DNA of 64,000 bases from positions 5,684,596 through 5,748,595 of the forward strand of contig NZ_CP092827.1 in the NCBI RefSeq assembly GCF_022533585.1. Reading direction: 5' to 3'. This DNA is from Pseudomonas sp. LS.1a (GTDB taxonomy: Bacteria; Pseudomonadota; Gammaproteobacteria; Pseudomonadales; Pseudomonadaceae). A program made the translations under genes and the position numbers. Every line of letters starts with the position of its first letter. Positions within the stretch are counted from its first letter, which is position 1. The notes under the pieces are model-generated. The model had not been told where the DNA came from. It did no database searches and worked only from the letters and a program-made list of their open reading frames with translations. Of this stretch, positions 36,393 to 45,757 are shown in pieces.

Positions 36393-36785
36393 ATGACGGG
36401 CGCCAATGCTGAGCTCACTGAAAATCAATTGGCCGTAGGGTTAAGGACAGCCCTGCGAATTCTTGACGGATGGAACGCGACCACCGAGCAGGTCGGAAGC
36501 ATTCTTCGCATATCCACCGCGACCCGCGAGAAGATCTCACGGGATTCCAGCGCCAGCGTACGCCTTGATCTGGATCAGCAGCAGCGAATCAGCTTGGTGC
36601 TCAACATTCATGCCGCGTTGCGAACGGTCTTTGAAAATCAAGAAAACGTTCAAGGGTTCCCAAACCTGGAGAATGCCAATGATTTCTTCGAAGGACGTTC
36701 TCCCCTGGAGGTGATGGCCCAAGGGGACATGATCTCGCTTTATGAGACCTACAGACGAATTGAACATCTGCAACAGTCGAGCTGA
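36393..36785 (+). CDS. Xre/MbcA/ParS-type antitoxin-like protein, toxin missing
   Basis: A 130-residue protein matching the DUF2384 (MbcA/ParS/Xre antitoxin) pattern: an N-terminal helical domain with STATREKISRDSS, then the C-terminal toxin-binding ENANDFFEGRSPLEVMAQGDMISLY. A GGAG 9 bp before ATG 36393 fixes the start. These antitoxins normally precede a RES-domain toxin, but the next gene is on the opposite strand and unrelated. It is an orphan, or acts on a toxin elsewhere. Confidence 0.75.
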   Translation: MTGANAELTENQLAVGLRTALRILDGWNATTEQVGSILRISTATREKISRDSSASVRLDLDQQQRISLVLNIHAALRTVFENQENVQGFPNLENANDFFEGRSPLEVMAQGDMISLYETYRRIEHLQQSS

Positions 36786-36821
36786 ACCTAGCCGGTCAGC
36801 CCCTTGGACCGCCTACTCAGT

Positions 36822-38081
36822 TCATGCTTTCTCGGCGTTTTCCGTGTGTTCCCGGTGCCGGTGCGTCTCGGACACAAAGTCGATAAACGCGACGGCCGCT
36901 GCAACAGCTAACCGAGCGTGCCTCGGCTGAAGACCACGATACTGGCCGTCCTTTCCGTGTCCCGTCCCGTAAAGTCCTCTTAGCTGTGTCAGATTGCTCG
37001 TGATCTGCGTGAGGTTACGCAGTATCAGTCGAACGTTCTCAGCCCCTTTGGCAGCATCACTTACGCCCTCTGGCACAAGTTGAAGAGCTTTGGTGAGCTT
37101 CTTCGTCAAGTCACCCATGTCGTCTGACTTGGTGAAGGCGATACCACGCTTGGTGAGAATCGACTTGCAACAGGTCTCCACAAGCTCTTTAGCGGTGCCG
37201 ATCGCCAACTCCGGGTCGGTATCCACGGCGAGCTCTAGACGTTCGATTTGCTTGGCCATCCAGCCTGCATTCAGTGCATCTGCAACAGCTTTAGCACGGA
37301 GTACCGAGCGGCCACCATTATGCTCTAGAGACCGAAACGCAAATCTCGGTCGGCCAGCAATGAGTTCAGCCTGATACAGCTCCCATCCGGCGCCCTTCAG
37401 TTGATCATTGAACTGCTCCGCCAGCTTGAGCGCGTCATCTCGATCGGGTCGCACCAAGGGATGGACCATTTCACACAAAAAACGTAGGAAGTGATCGGCA
37501 CTCCCTTCAGCCAAGCGGAAGCGGCTGTCGCTATAGAGCCAGTCGTTTTCCCAATCGTCGTTGTTACAGCGATGCTGCCAAATATCGCCAACAGCATCCT
37601 TGTAACGGCTATCCGTGGATGGCATTTCTTCCAGATCGTACAACCGGCTCAAAAATTCCACATCGTTGAGCCGCCCGCTCCAGTCGACATCATCCAGGCG
37701 CAGACCATCCAAGATGTTTTGTCGCACCTTTTTAGGCAGTTCTGACTGACTCGACGACCGCCAATCAGCGCGGAACTCCCTGTCTGGGACGATCACTGCA
37801 GAGTAGCAATCATTCTCCTGATGCTCGGTAACGGTGCGTAGCTTGGCTGTAATCTGCTCTTCCAGCTGGCTGCGTTTCGCGCCAAGGCGAGCATAGTCAG
37901 AAGCAGGCATCTTGAACTGGATGTGCCAGTAGTTGGTGCCGCCATTCCAATTGTCATACCCCGTCTGCTCCGCTGCGGCGGGGTATTTCTGCACGATCTC
38001 GGCAGCATCATCCGCACCATCTGCTCGCAAGAGAGTATGCACGGTCGCCAGTAGCGGCTCGATTTGGTCGTTCTGCTCCAT
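36822..38081 (-). CDS. Abortive-infection family protein (Abi C-terminal domain)
   Basis: A 419-residue soluble protein. Its C-terminal 150 residues match the Abi_C domain found in abortive-infection proteins: DPELAIGTAKELVETCCKSILTKRG followed by LRNLTQITSNLTQLRGLYGTGHGKDG and a terminal HARLAVAAAVAFIDFV helix. The N-terminal part is unassigned. Alone on its strand between the orphan antitoxin and IetA. Phage defence is likely by family and location; the mechanism is unknown. Confidence 0.75.
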   Translation of the reverse strand: MEQNDQIEPLLATVHTLLRADGADDAAEIVQKYPAAAEQTGYDNWNGGTNYWHIQFKMPASDYARLGAKRSQLEEQITAKLRTVTEHQENDCYSAVIVPDREFRADWRSSSQSELPKKVRQNILDGLRLDDVDWSGRLNDVEFLSRLYDLEEMPSTDSRYKDAVGDIWQHRCNNDDWENDWLYSDSRFRLAEGSADHFLRFLCEMVHPLVRPDRDDALKLAEQFNDQLKGAGWELYQAELIAGRPRFAFRSLEHNGGRSVLRAKAVADALNAGWMAKQIERLELAVDTDPELAIGTAKELVETCCKSILTKRGIAFTKSDDMGDLTKKLTKALQLVPEGVSDAAKGAENVRLILRNLTQITSNLTQLRGLYGTGHGKDGQYRGLQPRHARLAVAAAVAFIDFVSETHRHREHTENAEKA

Positions 38082-38280
38082 ACCTGCCTCAAAAAAGCCA
38101 ATCCCATCGGCATCGCTCGCCGGGCCATAGCCCTAGGGCGCCGCCACCTTACGACAGAAATGCAAATTTCCACAGGTCACTATAGTGAATCAGAAGGACA
38201 GTAATGCGAAACGAATTTGACCAGATACGCTACACTCACGCCGAAATCCGAAACAGATAACCCTTTGAGCGAATCATCCC

Positions 38281-39459
38281 GTGGAATACCTCTCAGAAAT
38301 CTTGAAGATCCTGGACGGAGCTCTCAAGGCGAATGCCAGCATGGCCTCGAATTATGCCGGCCTCCTGGCAGACAAACTGGAGAGTGACGGCGACAAGCGA
38401 CAAGCCCGAATGATCAGAGAGCGCCTTGCGCGGGCTCCTGCAGCGCTAGCCAGTGCCCAGGATGCTGCCCATGGTTTCAGCTTCTCCAACCTGCCTACAG
38501 ATGGTGAAAGCCATTTGCATACGGTGGACGTAAGCACCCCTTCGCTTGATAAAGGCTCGTTGCTGCTGCCCAGTGCTGTCGAGAATCGAATCCAGGAGTT
38601 TCTGGCAAATATCCGCCGATACGACGACCTTGCACGCGTGGGCGCTGCCATGCCGAGCCGCTTGCTGGCGTACGGCCCGCCCGGTACCGGGAAAACTAAG
38701 CTTGCCCGGTATATCGCCGGGCACCTTGAATTGCCACTTCTAACGGTCCGGTGCGACACGCTTGTGAGCAGTCTGCTGGGACAGACCAGCCGGAACCTCC
38801 GTAGGGTGTTCGAATACTCCCAACAGCGCCCCTGTGTCCTGTTCCTAGATGAGTTCGATGCCTTAGCGGGGGCTCGGGGGAACGAGCGTGATGTCGGGGA
38901 GCTCCAGCGAGTGGTGATTGCACTGCTGCAGAACATAGACGCCATCCCAGAGAGCACCATTCTGGTCGCTGCAACCAATCACGATCAGTTGCTCGACCCA
39001 GCTATCTGGCGCCGTTTCAGTTTCCGAATTCCTATGGCTGAGCCTGACCTGGCATTGCGCCGAATGCTGTGGAAACAATACCTGGAGCCGTTCAGCGCCG
39101 AGCAGTTGGATCTGGATGTCCTAGCTCAGCTGTCTGACGGAATCACCGGGGCAAACATTGAACAGGTCTGCCTCGATACCAAGCGCGGGGCTGTTTTGTC
39201 GAACGCATCCAGCGTCGATGAAAACCAACTCATCCGACGCCTAGGTTTAAATCTTGCACTTACTGGTGGCCGAGTGCTATCTACTGTCGAGTCAGAAGTT
39301 CGGTGGCTTAATGGATGGGCACCAAAGTACTTTTCCCTGAGAACATTGGGAAGGCTGTACGACCTGTCGACTAGGCAAATCACGAAGATCCTCAAGGAGG
39401 AGACCAGTAGTGGCCCGCAAGAACACGCCCGCGCAACCGCTGTTGAATGCGAGGGTTGA
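38281..39459 (+). CDS. ietA: IetA-like AAA+ ATPase
   Basis: A 392-residue AAA+ ATPase of the FtsH/Vps4-like type. Walker A GPPGTGKT (132-139), Walker B CVLFLDEFDAL (D190, E191), sensor TILVAATNHDQLLD and arginine finger WRRFSFRIP. The C-terminus has a winged-helix-like segment (LGRLYDLSTRQITKILKEE). Starts at GTG 38281. Its end overlaps the start of the subtilase gene by 50 bp, which ties the two together. This ATPase-subtilase pair is IetAS, reported in plasmid incompatibility and anti-phage defence. Confidence 0.87.
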   Translation: MEYLSEILKILDGALKANASMASNYAGLLADKLESDGDKRQARMIRERLARAPAALASAQDAAHGFSFSNLPTDGESHLHTVDVSTPSLDKGSLLLPSAVENRIQEFLANIRRYDDLARVGAAMPSRLLAYGPPGTGKTKLARYIAGHLELPLLTVRCDTLVSSLLGQTSRNLRRVFEYSQQRPCVLFLDEFDALAGARGNERDVGELQRVVIALLQNIDAIPESTILVAATNHDQLLDPAIWRRFSFRIPMAEPDLALRRMLWKQYLEPFSAEQLDLDVLAQLSDGITGANIEQVCLDTKRGAVLSNASSVDENQLIRRLGLNLALTGGRVLSTVESEVRWLNGWAPKYFSLRTLGRLYDLSTRQITKILKEETSSGPQEHARATAVECEG

Positions 39460-41689
39460 GAATCCGTTCATACATGTCCCGTTTCAGCCTGGGGATCTCT
39501 CGTCAATTGAGGGTGGCGGTGGCGGTGGGGGCAAAGAGCTCGTAGAGGTCAACGCCGCTTACCGTCAGGCACTCTCAAGAACACTCGCAGGTGCTTCATC
39601 GGCGCTCTCCCGCGAGCAGGTGCTTCATCCCCAGGCTTTGACGCACCTGGTACTCAAGCTGCGGGAAAAGGGAATCGCAAAAACCCACCGCCCCATCTTG
39701 GTCGCAGAGGAAGCGAAGCTACAGCCGGCTGGCCATGGTCAGATTGACGAGATGCTCGTTGGGGCCTCTGCCAACAGTCTGGACGTGTTTGATCGTGTGA
39801 TCCTGCACCGCAACACCAAGAAAATTCGATCCCAACTGAGTGTGATCGAATCCATTGAGCCTTGGGATCGCCAACGACGAAACCCGGAAGGAAGCCACCG
39901 GCTCCTGGAAAATGGTCGTGCAGTACTGCGACTCTTTCAGTATCAACAGGGCAGCTTCAACGCGTTCAATTACGAGACCCTAGTGCGGATCTTGAAGTCC
40001 CTATCGCTGCCGTTCGTCCAAATCGACCAAGGACGTGGCCTGCCGATCTTTGGCATTCGAGACCTGGACAAGATCCAAGACGATGCTCTTGAGCAGATAC
40101 TGGATTTCCCTGGCATTCGAACTATTTACGCGGAAAAGCTTTTCCTTCCCGTTACAACTGTCCAAATGCCAATGAGCGGCGCGGTAGCCACCCAAGCTCA
40201 GCCAACTCCACAACCCGTCACGCTGCCCACGGTGGCCGTCTTCGACTCCGGTGTGAGCTCGGATGCGAAGCTGATTGAGCACTTCGTCAAATCGAGGGAT
40301 CCCTACGTCCTACCTCCAGACACCAATTATGAGCATGGAACAGCGGTAGCCTCTCTGGTCGCCGGAGGGGCATTCTTCAACGATAAGCACGCTTGGATCC
40401 CATCAACGCCAGCGTACGTACATGACGTCTGTGCTTTGGAAGTTTCTGGCTCTTACATGTCCGATCTGGAGGTGCGACTTCAGTCGGCCGTGAAGAAGCG
40501 CCCGGATGTGAAGGTATGGAACATATCGATTGGTGGTGAGGCTTGCGACGACAACCACTTCAGTGACATTGCCATGGCGCTGGACCAACTCAGCGATAAG
40601 TACCAGGTTCTCTTCGTAGTAGCTGCCGGCAACTACAACGACCTCCCTAGGCGTGAATGGCAAAAGTTTTCGCCGCTTGCCGATCGTATTTCGAGTCCAG
40701 GGGAGTCGGTTCGTGCTTTGACTGTGGGTTCGATATCCCACATTGATGCTGCAGGCACGCTCAGCGCTGTTGGCCACCCGGCACCTTACTCGCGTTGTGG
40801 TCCTGGCCCAGTCTTCACTCCGAAGCCAGACATCACGCATGTGGGCGGAGGAGTACATGCTCCGTGGAACGCCGGCTCCGCTAGCCTCAAAGTCTTGTGG
40901 CCCGACAATCAACTGCGCTTGGGTTTTGGTACGAGTTACGCCGCCCCTCTCGCATCGTGCATGGCAGCCCACGCATGGCAAGCGGTGGCTGGGCGTCCAT
41001 CGCTAAATCCGTCGCCTTCGTTGGTCAAGGCATTGATGATCCATGCAGCGCAGCTCTCTTCGCCTGATTACGATTCTTACCACCGCCGATATCTAGGTGC
41101 AGGCCGGCCTGAAGACGTACTGAAAGCCCTTTACGATTCAGACGACAGTTTCACCCTCGTTTTCCAGGCGAATCTTGTACCAGGCAACATGCGCTGGCGG
41201 AAAACGCCTTATCCGATCCCCGATGTTTTGATTGAGGACGGCAAATTTCGGGGCGAAGTGATCATCACGGCGGCATATGCGCCCCCACTGGACCCCAACT
41301 CGGGCAGCGAATATGTGCGCGCAAACGTTGAGTTGAGCTTCGGTGCGATAACGGGAGATACCATCCAAGGCATGGTTCCGATGGACAGCGATGAAGGCCA
41401 GAGCGGATATGAGATCGCTCAAATAAGCGCTGGAGGTAAATGGTCACCTGTGAAGGTGCATCGAGCGACCTTCCCCAACGGTACAGCGGTCAAACAATGG
41501 GGGCTACAAGCCAAAGCCCGCCTGCGTGCATACGAGCCTGAGCTGACGGAGGCCTTGCCGGTCAACATAATTGTAACTTTGCGCTCCCTCGATAGAGACC
41601 CAAAGGTAAGGGCCGCAGGGCTGAAAGCTCTGAGCTTGCGCAACTGGGTCCATACCCCTCTACCTGTTCGGGTACCGATTCGGGTGTAG
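39410..41689 (+). CDS. ietS: IetS-like subtilisin-family serine protease
   Basis: A 759-residue cytoplasmic S8 peptidase with no signal peptide. The catalytic triad is D279 (VAVFDSG), H309 (EHGTAVAS) and S509 (FGTSYAAP), with the oxyanion N408 (AAGNYND). An N-terminal 270-residue domain with a Gly run (residues 35-41) and a C-terminal beta-rich domain flank the protease. AAGGAGG 9 bp before GTG 39410 is a strong start. The IetA ATPase is thought to regulate or unfold for the protease; here the pair is complete with all catalytic residues. Confidence 0.88.
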   Translation: MARKNTPAQPLLNARVENPFIHVPFQPGDLSSIEGGGGGGGKELVEVNAAYRQALSRTLAGASSALSREQVLHPQALTHLVLKLREKGIAKTHRPILVAEEAKLQPAGHGQIDEMLVGASANSLDVFDRVILHRNTKKIRSQLSVIESIEPWDRQRRNPEGSHRLLENGRAVLRLFQYQQGSFNAFNYETLVRILKSLSLPFVQIDQGRGLPIFGIRDLDKIQDDALEQILDFPGIRTIYAEKLFLPVTTVQMPMSGAVATQAQPTPQPVTLPTVAVFDSGVSSDAKLIEHFVKSRDPYVLPPDTNYEHGTAVASLVAGGAFFNDKHAWIPSTPAYVHDVCALEVSGSYMSDLEVRLQSAVKKRPDVKVWNISIGGEACDDNHFSDIAMALDQLSDKYQVLFVVAAGNYNDLPRREWQKFSPLADRISSPGESVRALTVGSISHIDAAGTLSAVGHPAPYSRCGPGPVFTPKPDITHVGGGVHAPWNAGSASLKVLWPDNQLRLGFGTSYAAPLASCMAAHAWQAVAGRPSLNPSPSLVKALMIHAAQLSSPDYDSYHRRYLGAGRPEDVLKALYDSDDSFTLVFQANLVPGNMRWRKTPYPIPDVLIEDGKFRGEVIITAAYAPPLDPNSGSEYVRANVELSFGAITGDTIQGMVPMDSDEGQSGYEIAQISAGGKWSPVKVHRATFPNGTAVKQWGLQAKARLRAYEPELTEALPVNIIVTLRSLDRDPKVRAAGLKALSLRNWVHTPLPVRVPIRV

Positions 41690-41739
41690 AACATTGGCTG
41701 CCAACGCTAGGCGTCGCAGCGGGTGAGGACCTGCGGCGT

Positions 41740-42885
41740 CTATTTTATGATCCCGATAGCTCGCGCGTTTGCTAAACCGATCTTGGGAATGCTGGGCGAA
41801 GCAGCGACGGTAGTATTCCGCTGTGATGATCCTTCATGAATAGACAGCGGGGTGTTGCAGCAGGGATCGTGCTTGGATGTAGGCCAAGGCCAACCTACCT
41901 GGACCACCACGTCACCCAACACAATGCGCGGGCTGGACCAAACCCCCAAACCCTGCACGTAGTCTTCTTCTACGAAGTGGACATACTTTGTGTCCTCTAT
42001 CCGATAGCTGCTCCAGAGCGAATCAGTGCATCGAGTGCTTCCCACTAGGGACATTAATTCACGTTCGAAATCGTCATAGCTGTCATATAGCGCCACGACA
42101 GCATGAATGAATACTGCTGTGATGGTCCCAGCTCGACTTTCAAGGCTCGGTGATGGCACATCGGCGAACCTCTGTACAAGATCGCTCATGGTTGAGGCTA
42201 TCGCCTGCATTTTTGACCTTTCCTCGCCATTGAGCTGCGGGCTCAAAGCGGTGGCCTTATCTAGCAGCACCTTGGCGGCATGCAAACCAGAGATGATATG
42301 GGGCGACCTACACAATCGCTGGTAGACCTCAGCACGCTTGAGCGCCAATGGGTCATGGTTAGCAACCACCTCAGCTTCGGCGAGATGCCGGCCGCCGCAA
42401 GTGCGCCACATCACATCGAGGTCATGATCCATGCGAGTGAACGACTTACCGCAAAAAGGACAATCCCTAATCAAGACAGCGTTGTGCTTGGGGCACACCG
42501 ACACCTTTGACGCGCCATAGCGCCTCCAGTATGAAAACCCGTGGATTTTGAGGTCTTCCCTAACGCATTCAGGGCAGAAGGAAGCATCCCACTCACTGAA
42601 GTGCTCCCCCTCAGAAAGGTACCGAGTGCCTGAGTAGGCAACATCCCAGTCACTTTTGATGACGTGAAACGCTGCGTTCAGCGTGTGATTGTGAACAAGC
42701 CGATTGAACCCATAGCACCCAGGCCAGCCGATGGCTTCTGCGAGCCTTCTCACTTCGGCCGTCTTTATCACATGACGGGTACGCAGGGCTTCGAAGATCT
42801 CTGCCTTGGGCTCGGCCCAATAGAGCAGCAGGTTCCTTCTCACGTATGACGGAAGAGTTTCATCAGGCAGAATCGAGAGGGGCAT
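41740..42885 (-). CDS. tniQ: Second TniQ/TnsD-family target-selection protein
   Basis: A 381-residue TniQ-family protein. It has the N-terminal PDETLPSYVRRNLLLY and two zinc-binding clusters: FCPECVREDLKIHGFSYWRR with VCPKHNAVL, then DCPFCGKSF. It is shorter and distinct from the TnsD at 34600. ATG 42885 (MPLSILPDETLPSY) is preferred over TTG 42903. Located right next to the transposon right end, facing inward. A second TniQ in a Tn7-like element usually gives an alternative target, e.g. mobile plasmids or another att site. Confidence 0.8.
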   Translation of the reverse strand: MPLSILPDETLPSYVRRNLLLYWAEPKAEIFEALRTRHVIKTAEVRRLAEAIGWPGCYGFNRLVHNHTLNAAFHVIKSDWDVAYSGTRYLSEGEHFSEWDASFCPECVREDLKIHGFSYWRRYGASKVSVCPKHNAVLIRDCPFCGKSFTRMDHDLDVMWRTCGGRHLAEAEVVANHDPLALKRAEVYQRLCRSPHIISGLHAAKVLLDKATALSPQLNGEERSKMQAIASTMSDLVQRFADVPSPSLESRAGTITAVFIHAVVALYDSYDDFERELMSLVGSTRCTDSLWSSYRIEDTKYVHFVEEDYVQGLGVWSSPRIVLGDVVVQVGWPWPTSKHDPCCNTPLSIHEGSSQRNTTVAASPSIPKIGLANARAIGIIK

Positions 42886-42974
42886 GTGAAAACGCCAGTA
42901 CAAGGTAGGGAGGGATCACGCGGGGAGGCTGGTGTACCGCCCGATGAAGGGGAGCGAGCGCTTCCCCTCTACCG

Positions 42975-43014
42975 GCGACAGTTTTAATTGTTGGGCGACT
43001 GCTTTAATTCCACA
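42975..43014 (-). repeat. Right-end TnsB-type repeats and transposon terminus
   Basis: Read inward on the minus strand from 43014: TGTGG then AATTAAAGCAGTCGC, then CAATTAAAACTGTCGC 22 bp further in. These are two close copies of the motif seen three times at 13818-13946. The TGT terminus is as in Tn7. Confidence 0.85.
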
Positions 43015-43075
43015 GAATCACGCGAAGCGCCCCGGCTTCTGGCTTACTCGACCGTAACCGACTTGGCCAGGTTAC
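43015..43075 (-). other. attTn7 target site (glmS 3' end)
   Basis: The last codons of glmS ([13 protein letters not shown]) and the 29-bp spacer to the transposon end form the Tn7 target. The candidate target-duplication 5-mer beside the terminus is GAATC (43015-43019). Confidence 0.85.
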
Positions 43076-44879
43076 GCGGCTGGTCCACGTCGGTGCCCTT
43101 GAGCACGGCCACGTAGTACGACAGCAGCTGCAGCGGGATGGTGTACAGGATCGGCGCCAGGGCGTCGGCAATGTGTGGCACCTTGATCACATGGGTACCT
43201 TCGCCATTGGTCATCCCGGCCTGCTCGTCGGCGAACACCACCAGCTCGCCACCACGGGCACGCACTTCCTGCAGGTTGGACTTCAGCTTCTCCAGCAGCT
43301 CGTTGTTCGGCGCAACGGTAACCACCGGCATGTCGTTGTCCACCAGCGCCAGCGGGCCGTGCTTCAGCTCGCCTGCCGGGTAGGCTTCGGCGTGGATGTA
43401 GGAGATTTCCTTGAGCTTGAGTGCACCTTCCATCGCCACCGGGTACTGCGCACCACGGCCGAGGAACAGGGTGTGGTGCTTGTCGGCGAACAGCTCGGCG
43501 ATTTTCTCGACGGTGGCGTCCATGGCCAGGGCTTCGCCCAGGCGGGCCGGCAGGCGGCGCAGTTCTTCAACCAGCTCGGCTTCGACGCCAGCTTCCAGGG
43601 TACCGCGCACCTGGCCCAGGGCCAGGGTCAGCAGCATCAGCGATACCAGCTGGGTGGTAAAGGCCTTGGTCGAGGCCACGCCGATTTCCGGGCCGGCCAG
43701 GGTCAGCAGGGTCAGGTCCGACTCACGTACCAGCGAGCTGATACCGACGTTGCAAATCGCCAGGCTGCCGAGGAAGCCCAGTTCCTTGGCGTTGCGCAGC
43801 GCGGCCAGGGTATCGGCGGTTTCGCCAGACTGCGAGATGGAGACGAACAGGGTGTCCGGCTGCACCACTACTTTGCGGTAACGGAACTCACTGGCCACTT
43901 CCACCTGGCACGGGATGCCGGCCAGGCTTTCCAGCCAGTAACGGGCGACCATGCCGGCGTGGTAGCTGGTGCCGCAGGCAACGATCTGCACGTTGCGCAC
44001 CTTGGCGAACAGTTCGGCAGCCTTCGGGCCGAAAGCCTGGACCATCACGTTGTCCTTGCCCAGACGGCCTTCCAGGGTGCGCTGCACCACGCTTGGCTGC
44101 TCGTGGATTTCCTTGAGCATGAAGTGGCGGTAGGCGCCCTTGTCGGCGGCTTCAGCACCTTCGTGGTACTGCACGGTTTCACGCTGGACCTTGTGCCCGT
44201 CCTGATCCCAGATGGAGACCTGGTCGCGGCGGATCTCGGCGATGTCGCCTTCTTCCAGGTACATGAAGCGGTCGGTGACCTGACGCAGGGCCAGCTGGTC
44301 GGAAGCCAGGAAGTTCTCGCCCAGACCCAGGCCGATGACCAGCGGGCTGCCGCTGCGTGCGGCTACCAGGCGGTCGGGCTGCTTGGCGCTGATCAGCGCC
44401 AGGCCATAAGCGCCATGCAGGCGCTTCACCGCAGCCTTCAGGGCATCGGTCAGGTCCGGGATGCTCTTCAGCGTGTGGTGGATCAGGTGAACGATGACTT
44501 CGGTATCGGTCTGCGAAGTGAAGACATAGCCAAGGTCTTTCAGCTCTTCGCGCAGTTCTTCGTGGTTCTCGATGATGCCGTTGTGCACCACGGCCACATC
44601 ACTGCCCGAGAAGTGCGGGTGGGCGTTACCTTCGGTCGGCGCACCGTGGGTGGCCCAGCGGGTGTGGGCGATGCCCAGCTGGCCGGCCAATGGCTCGGCG
44701 GCAACAGCGGCTTGCAGCTCGCTGACCTTGCCGATACGGCGGCGGCGCTGCAGCTCACCGTTCTGGGTGAGGACGGCCAGGCCGGCGCTGTCGTACCCAC
44801 GGTACTCAAGACGCTTGAGGCCTTCGATCAAGATGGCTGTGATGTTGCGCTCGGCGACGGCACCAACGATTCCACACAT
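43044..44879 (-). CDS. glmS: Glutamine-fructose-6-phosphate aminotransferase
   Basis: A 611-residue enzyme that makes glucosamine-6-phosphate from fructose-6-phosphate and glutamine, the first step to UDP-GlcNAc. The Ntn-type glutaminase domain begins MCGIVGA (catalytic Cys2); two SIS isomerase domains follow (CGTSYHAG and [16 protein letters not shown]). The C-terminal NLAKSVTVE is conserved. The AGGAGC ribosome site is inside the end of the preceding deoR-type gene, 4 bp away. The transposon lies 29 bp past the stop and leaves glmS intact. Confidence 0.98.
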   Translation of the reverse strand: MCGIVGAVAERNITAILIEGLKRLEYRGYDSAGLAVLTQNGELQRRRRIGKVSELQAAVAAEPLAGQLGIAHTRWATHGAPTEGNAHPHFSGSDVAVVHNGIIENHEELREELKDLGYVFTSQTDTEVIVHLIHHTLKSIPDLTDALKAAVKRLHGAYGLALISAKQPDRLVAARSGSPLVIGLGLGENFLASDQLALRQVTDRFMYLEEGDIAEIRRDQVSIWDQDGHKVQRETVQYHEGAEAADKGAYRHFMLKEIHEQPSVVQRTLEGRLGKDNVMVQAFGPKAAELFAKVRNVQIVACGTSYHAGMVARYWLESLAGIPCQVEVASEFRYRKVVVQPDTLFVSISQSGETADTLAALRNAKELGFLGSLAICNVGISSLVRESDLTLLTLAGPEIGVASTKAFTTQLVSLMLLTLALGQVRGTLEAGVEAELVEELRRLPARLGEALAMDATVEKIAELFADKHHTLFLGRGAQYPVAMEGALKLKEISYIHAEAYPAGELKHGPLALVDNDMPVVTVAPNNELLEKLKSNLQEVRARGGELVVFADEQAGMTNGEGTHVIKVPHIADALAPILYTIPLQLLSYYVAVLKGTDVDQPRNLAKSVTVE

Positions 44880-44882
44880 GGT

Positions 44883-45659
44883 TTATTGCTCCTGGCTGAT
44901 CGCGGCGCAGATCAGGTTGATGCCGCGGGCTTGAATTTGTTCGCGTGCCGCTGCGGGCAGGCGTTCGTCAGTAATAAGGGTGTGCACGCTGCCCCAGGGC
45001 AGCTCGAGGTTGGGGATCTTGCGCCCGACCTTGTCCGATTCGACCATCACGATCACTTCACGGGCGACTTCGGCCATGACCCGGCTCAGCCCGAGAAGTT
45101 CGTTGAAGGTGGTGGTGCCGCGGCCGAGGTCGATACCATCAGCGCCGATGAACAGCTGGTCGAAATCGTAGGAGCGCAACACCTGCTCGGCCACCTGGCC
45201 CTGGAACGACTCGGAATGCGGGTCCCAGGTGCCACCGGTCATCAGCAGCACCGGCTCGTGTTCGAGGTCGCAGATGGCGCGGGCCACGTTCATCGAATTG
45301 GTCATCACCACCAGGCCAGGCTGGCGCCCCAGCTCGGGGATCATGGCTGCCGTGGTGCTGCCGCTGTCGATGATGATGCGCGCATGCTCGCGGATACGCG
45401 CGACGGCGGCGCGGGCGATGGCCTTTTTATAGGAAGACACGGGCTGGGCGGGCTCACCCAGCAGCTCTTGCGGCACCGGGACCGCGCCACCGTAGCGCCG
45501 TAGCAACAGGCCATTGGTTTCGAGGGCAGCAAGGTCCTTGCGGATGGTGACTTCCGAGGTTGCGAAACGCTTGGCCAAAGCGTCCACACTCACCTCGCCC
45601 TGCTCGCTGAGCAAAGCCAGGATGTTGTGCCGCCGCTGCGGGGTGTTTCGTTTCGACAT
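44883..45659 (-). CDS. glmR: DeoR-family regulator of glmS (GlmR-like)
   Basis: A 258-residue DeoR/GlpR-family repressor. The N-terminal HTH is RRHNILALLSEQGEVSVDALAKRF with recognition helix SEVTIRKDLAAL; the C-terminal sugar-phosphate sensor has IDSGSTTAAMIP and FIGADGIDLGRGTTT. Co-directional with and 3 bp upstream of glmS, as in other pseudomonads, so a role in amino-sugar control is likely. The effector is not known from sequence. Confidence 0.88.
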   Translation of the reverse strand: MSKRNTPQRRHNILALLSEQGEVSVDALAKRFATSEVTIRKDLAALETNGLLLRRYGGAVPVPQELLGEPAQPVSSYKKAIARAAVARIREHARIIIDSGSTTAAMIPELGRQPGLVVMTNSMNVARAICDLEHEPVLLMTGGTWDPHSESFQGQVAEQVLRSYDFDQLFIGADGIDLGRGTTTFNELLGLSRVMAEVAREVIVMVESDKVGRKIPNLELPWGSVHTLITDERLPAAAREQIQARGINLICAAISQEQ

Positions 45660-45757
45660 GAGCGCTTAAGTTTCGTTTCGAAAGATAATGATGGCAATCA
45701 AAACCTAAGATGAACGATTCGTCAAGCTGTGGATAAATCTTCACGGCAAATTGGCGC

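Larger units (their letters stand above)
13814..43014. mobile_element. Tn7-like transposon in attTn7 (about 29 kb)
   Basis: Boundaries come from terminal repeats in opposite orientation, tnsABC and two TniQ/TnsD genes inside, and position next to the glmS stop codon. The right terminus reads TGTGGAATTAAAGC from outside inward, ends at 43014, and leaves 29 bp to the glmS stop, which is the Tn7 spacing. The left terminus is placed at about 13814 by the outermost repeat, but it lacks the expected TGT, and no matching 5-bp target duplication was found (GAATC follows the right end, GGATT precedes the left). The left limit is therefore approximate. Confidence 0.85.

Noticed and set aside
44879..44930. 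Possible glmS ribozyme/riboswitch
   Set aside because: The glmS start is 4 bp after the preceding gene, so there is no leader long enough; this element type is known in Gram-positives.
43173..45503. Long plus-strand frame of 776 codons opposite glmS
   Set aside because: It is antisense to glmS and its regulator, which have full-length family matches. Long antisense frames are a by-product of GC-rich third positions.
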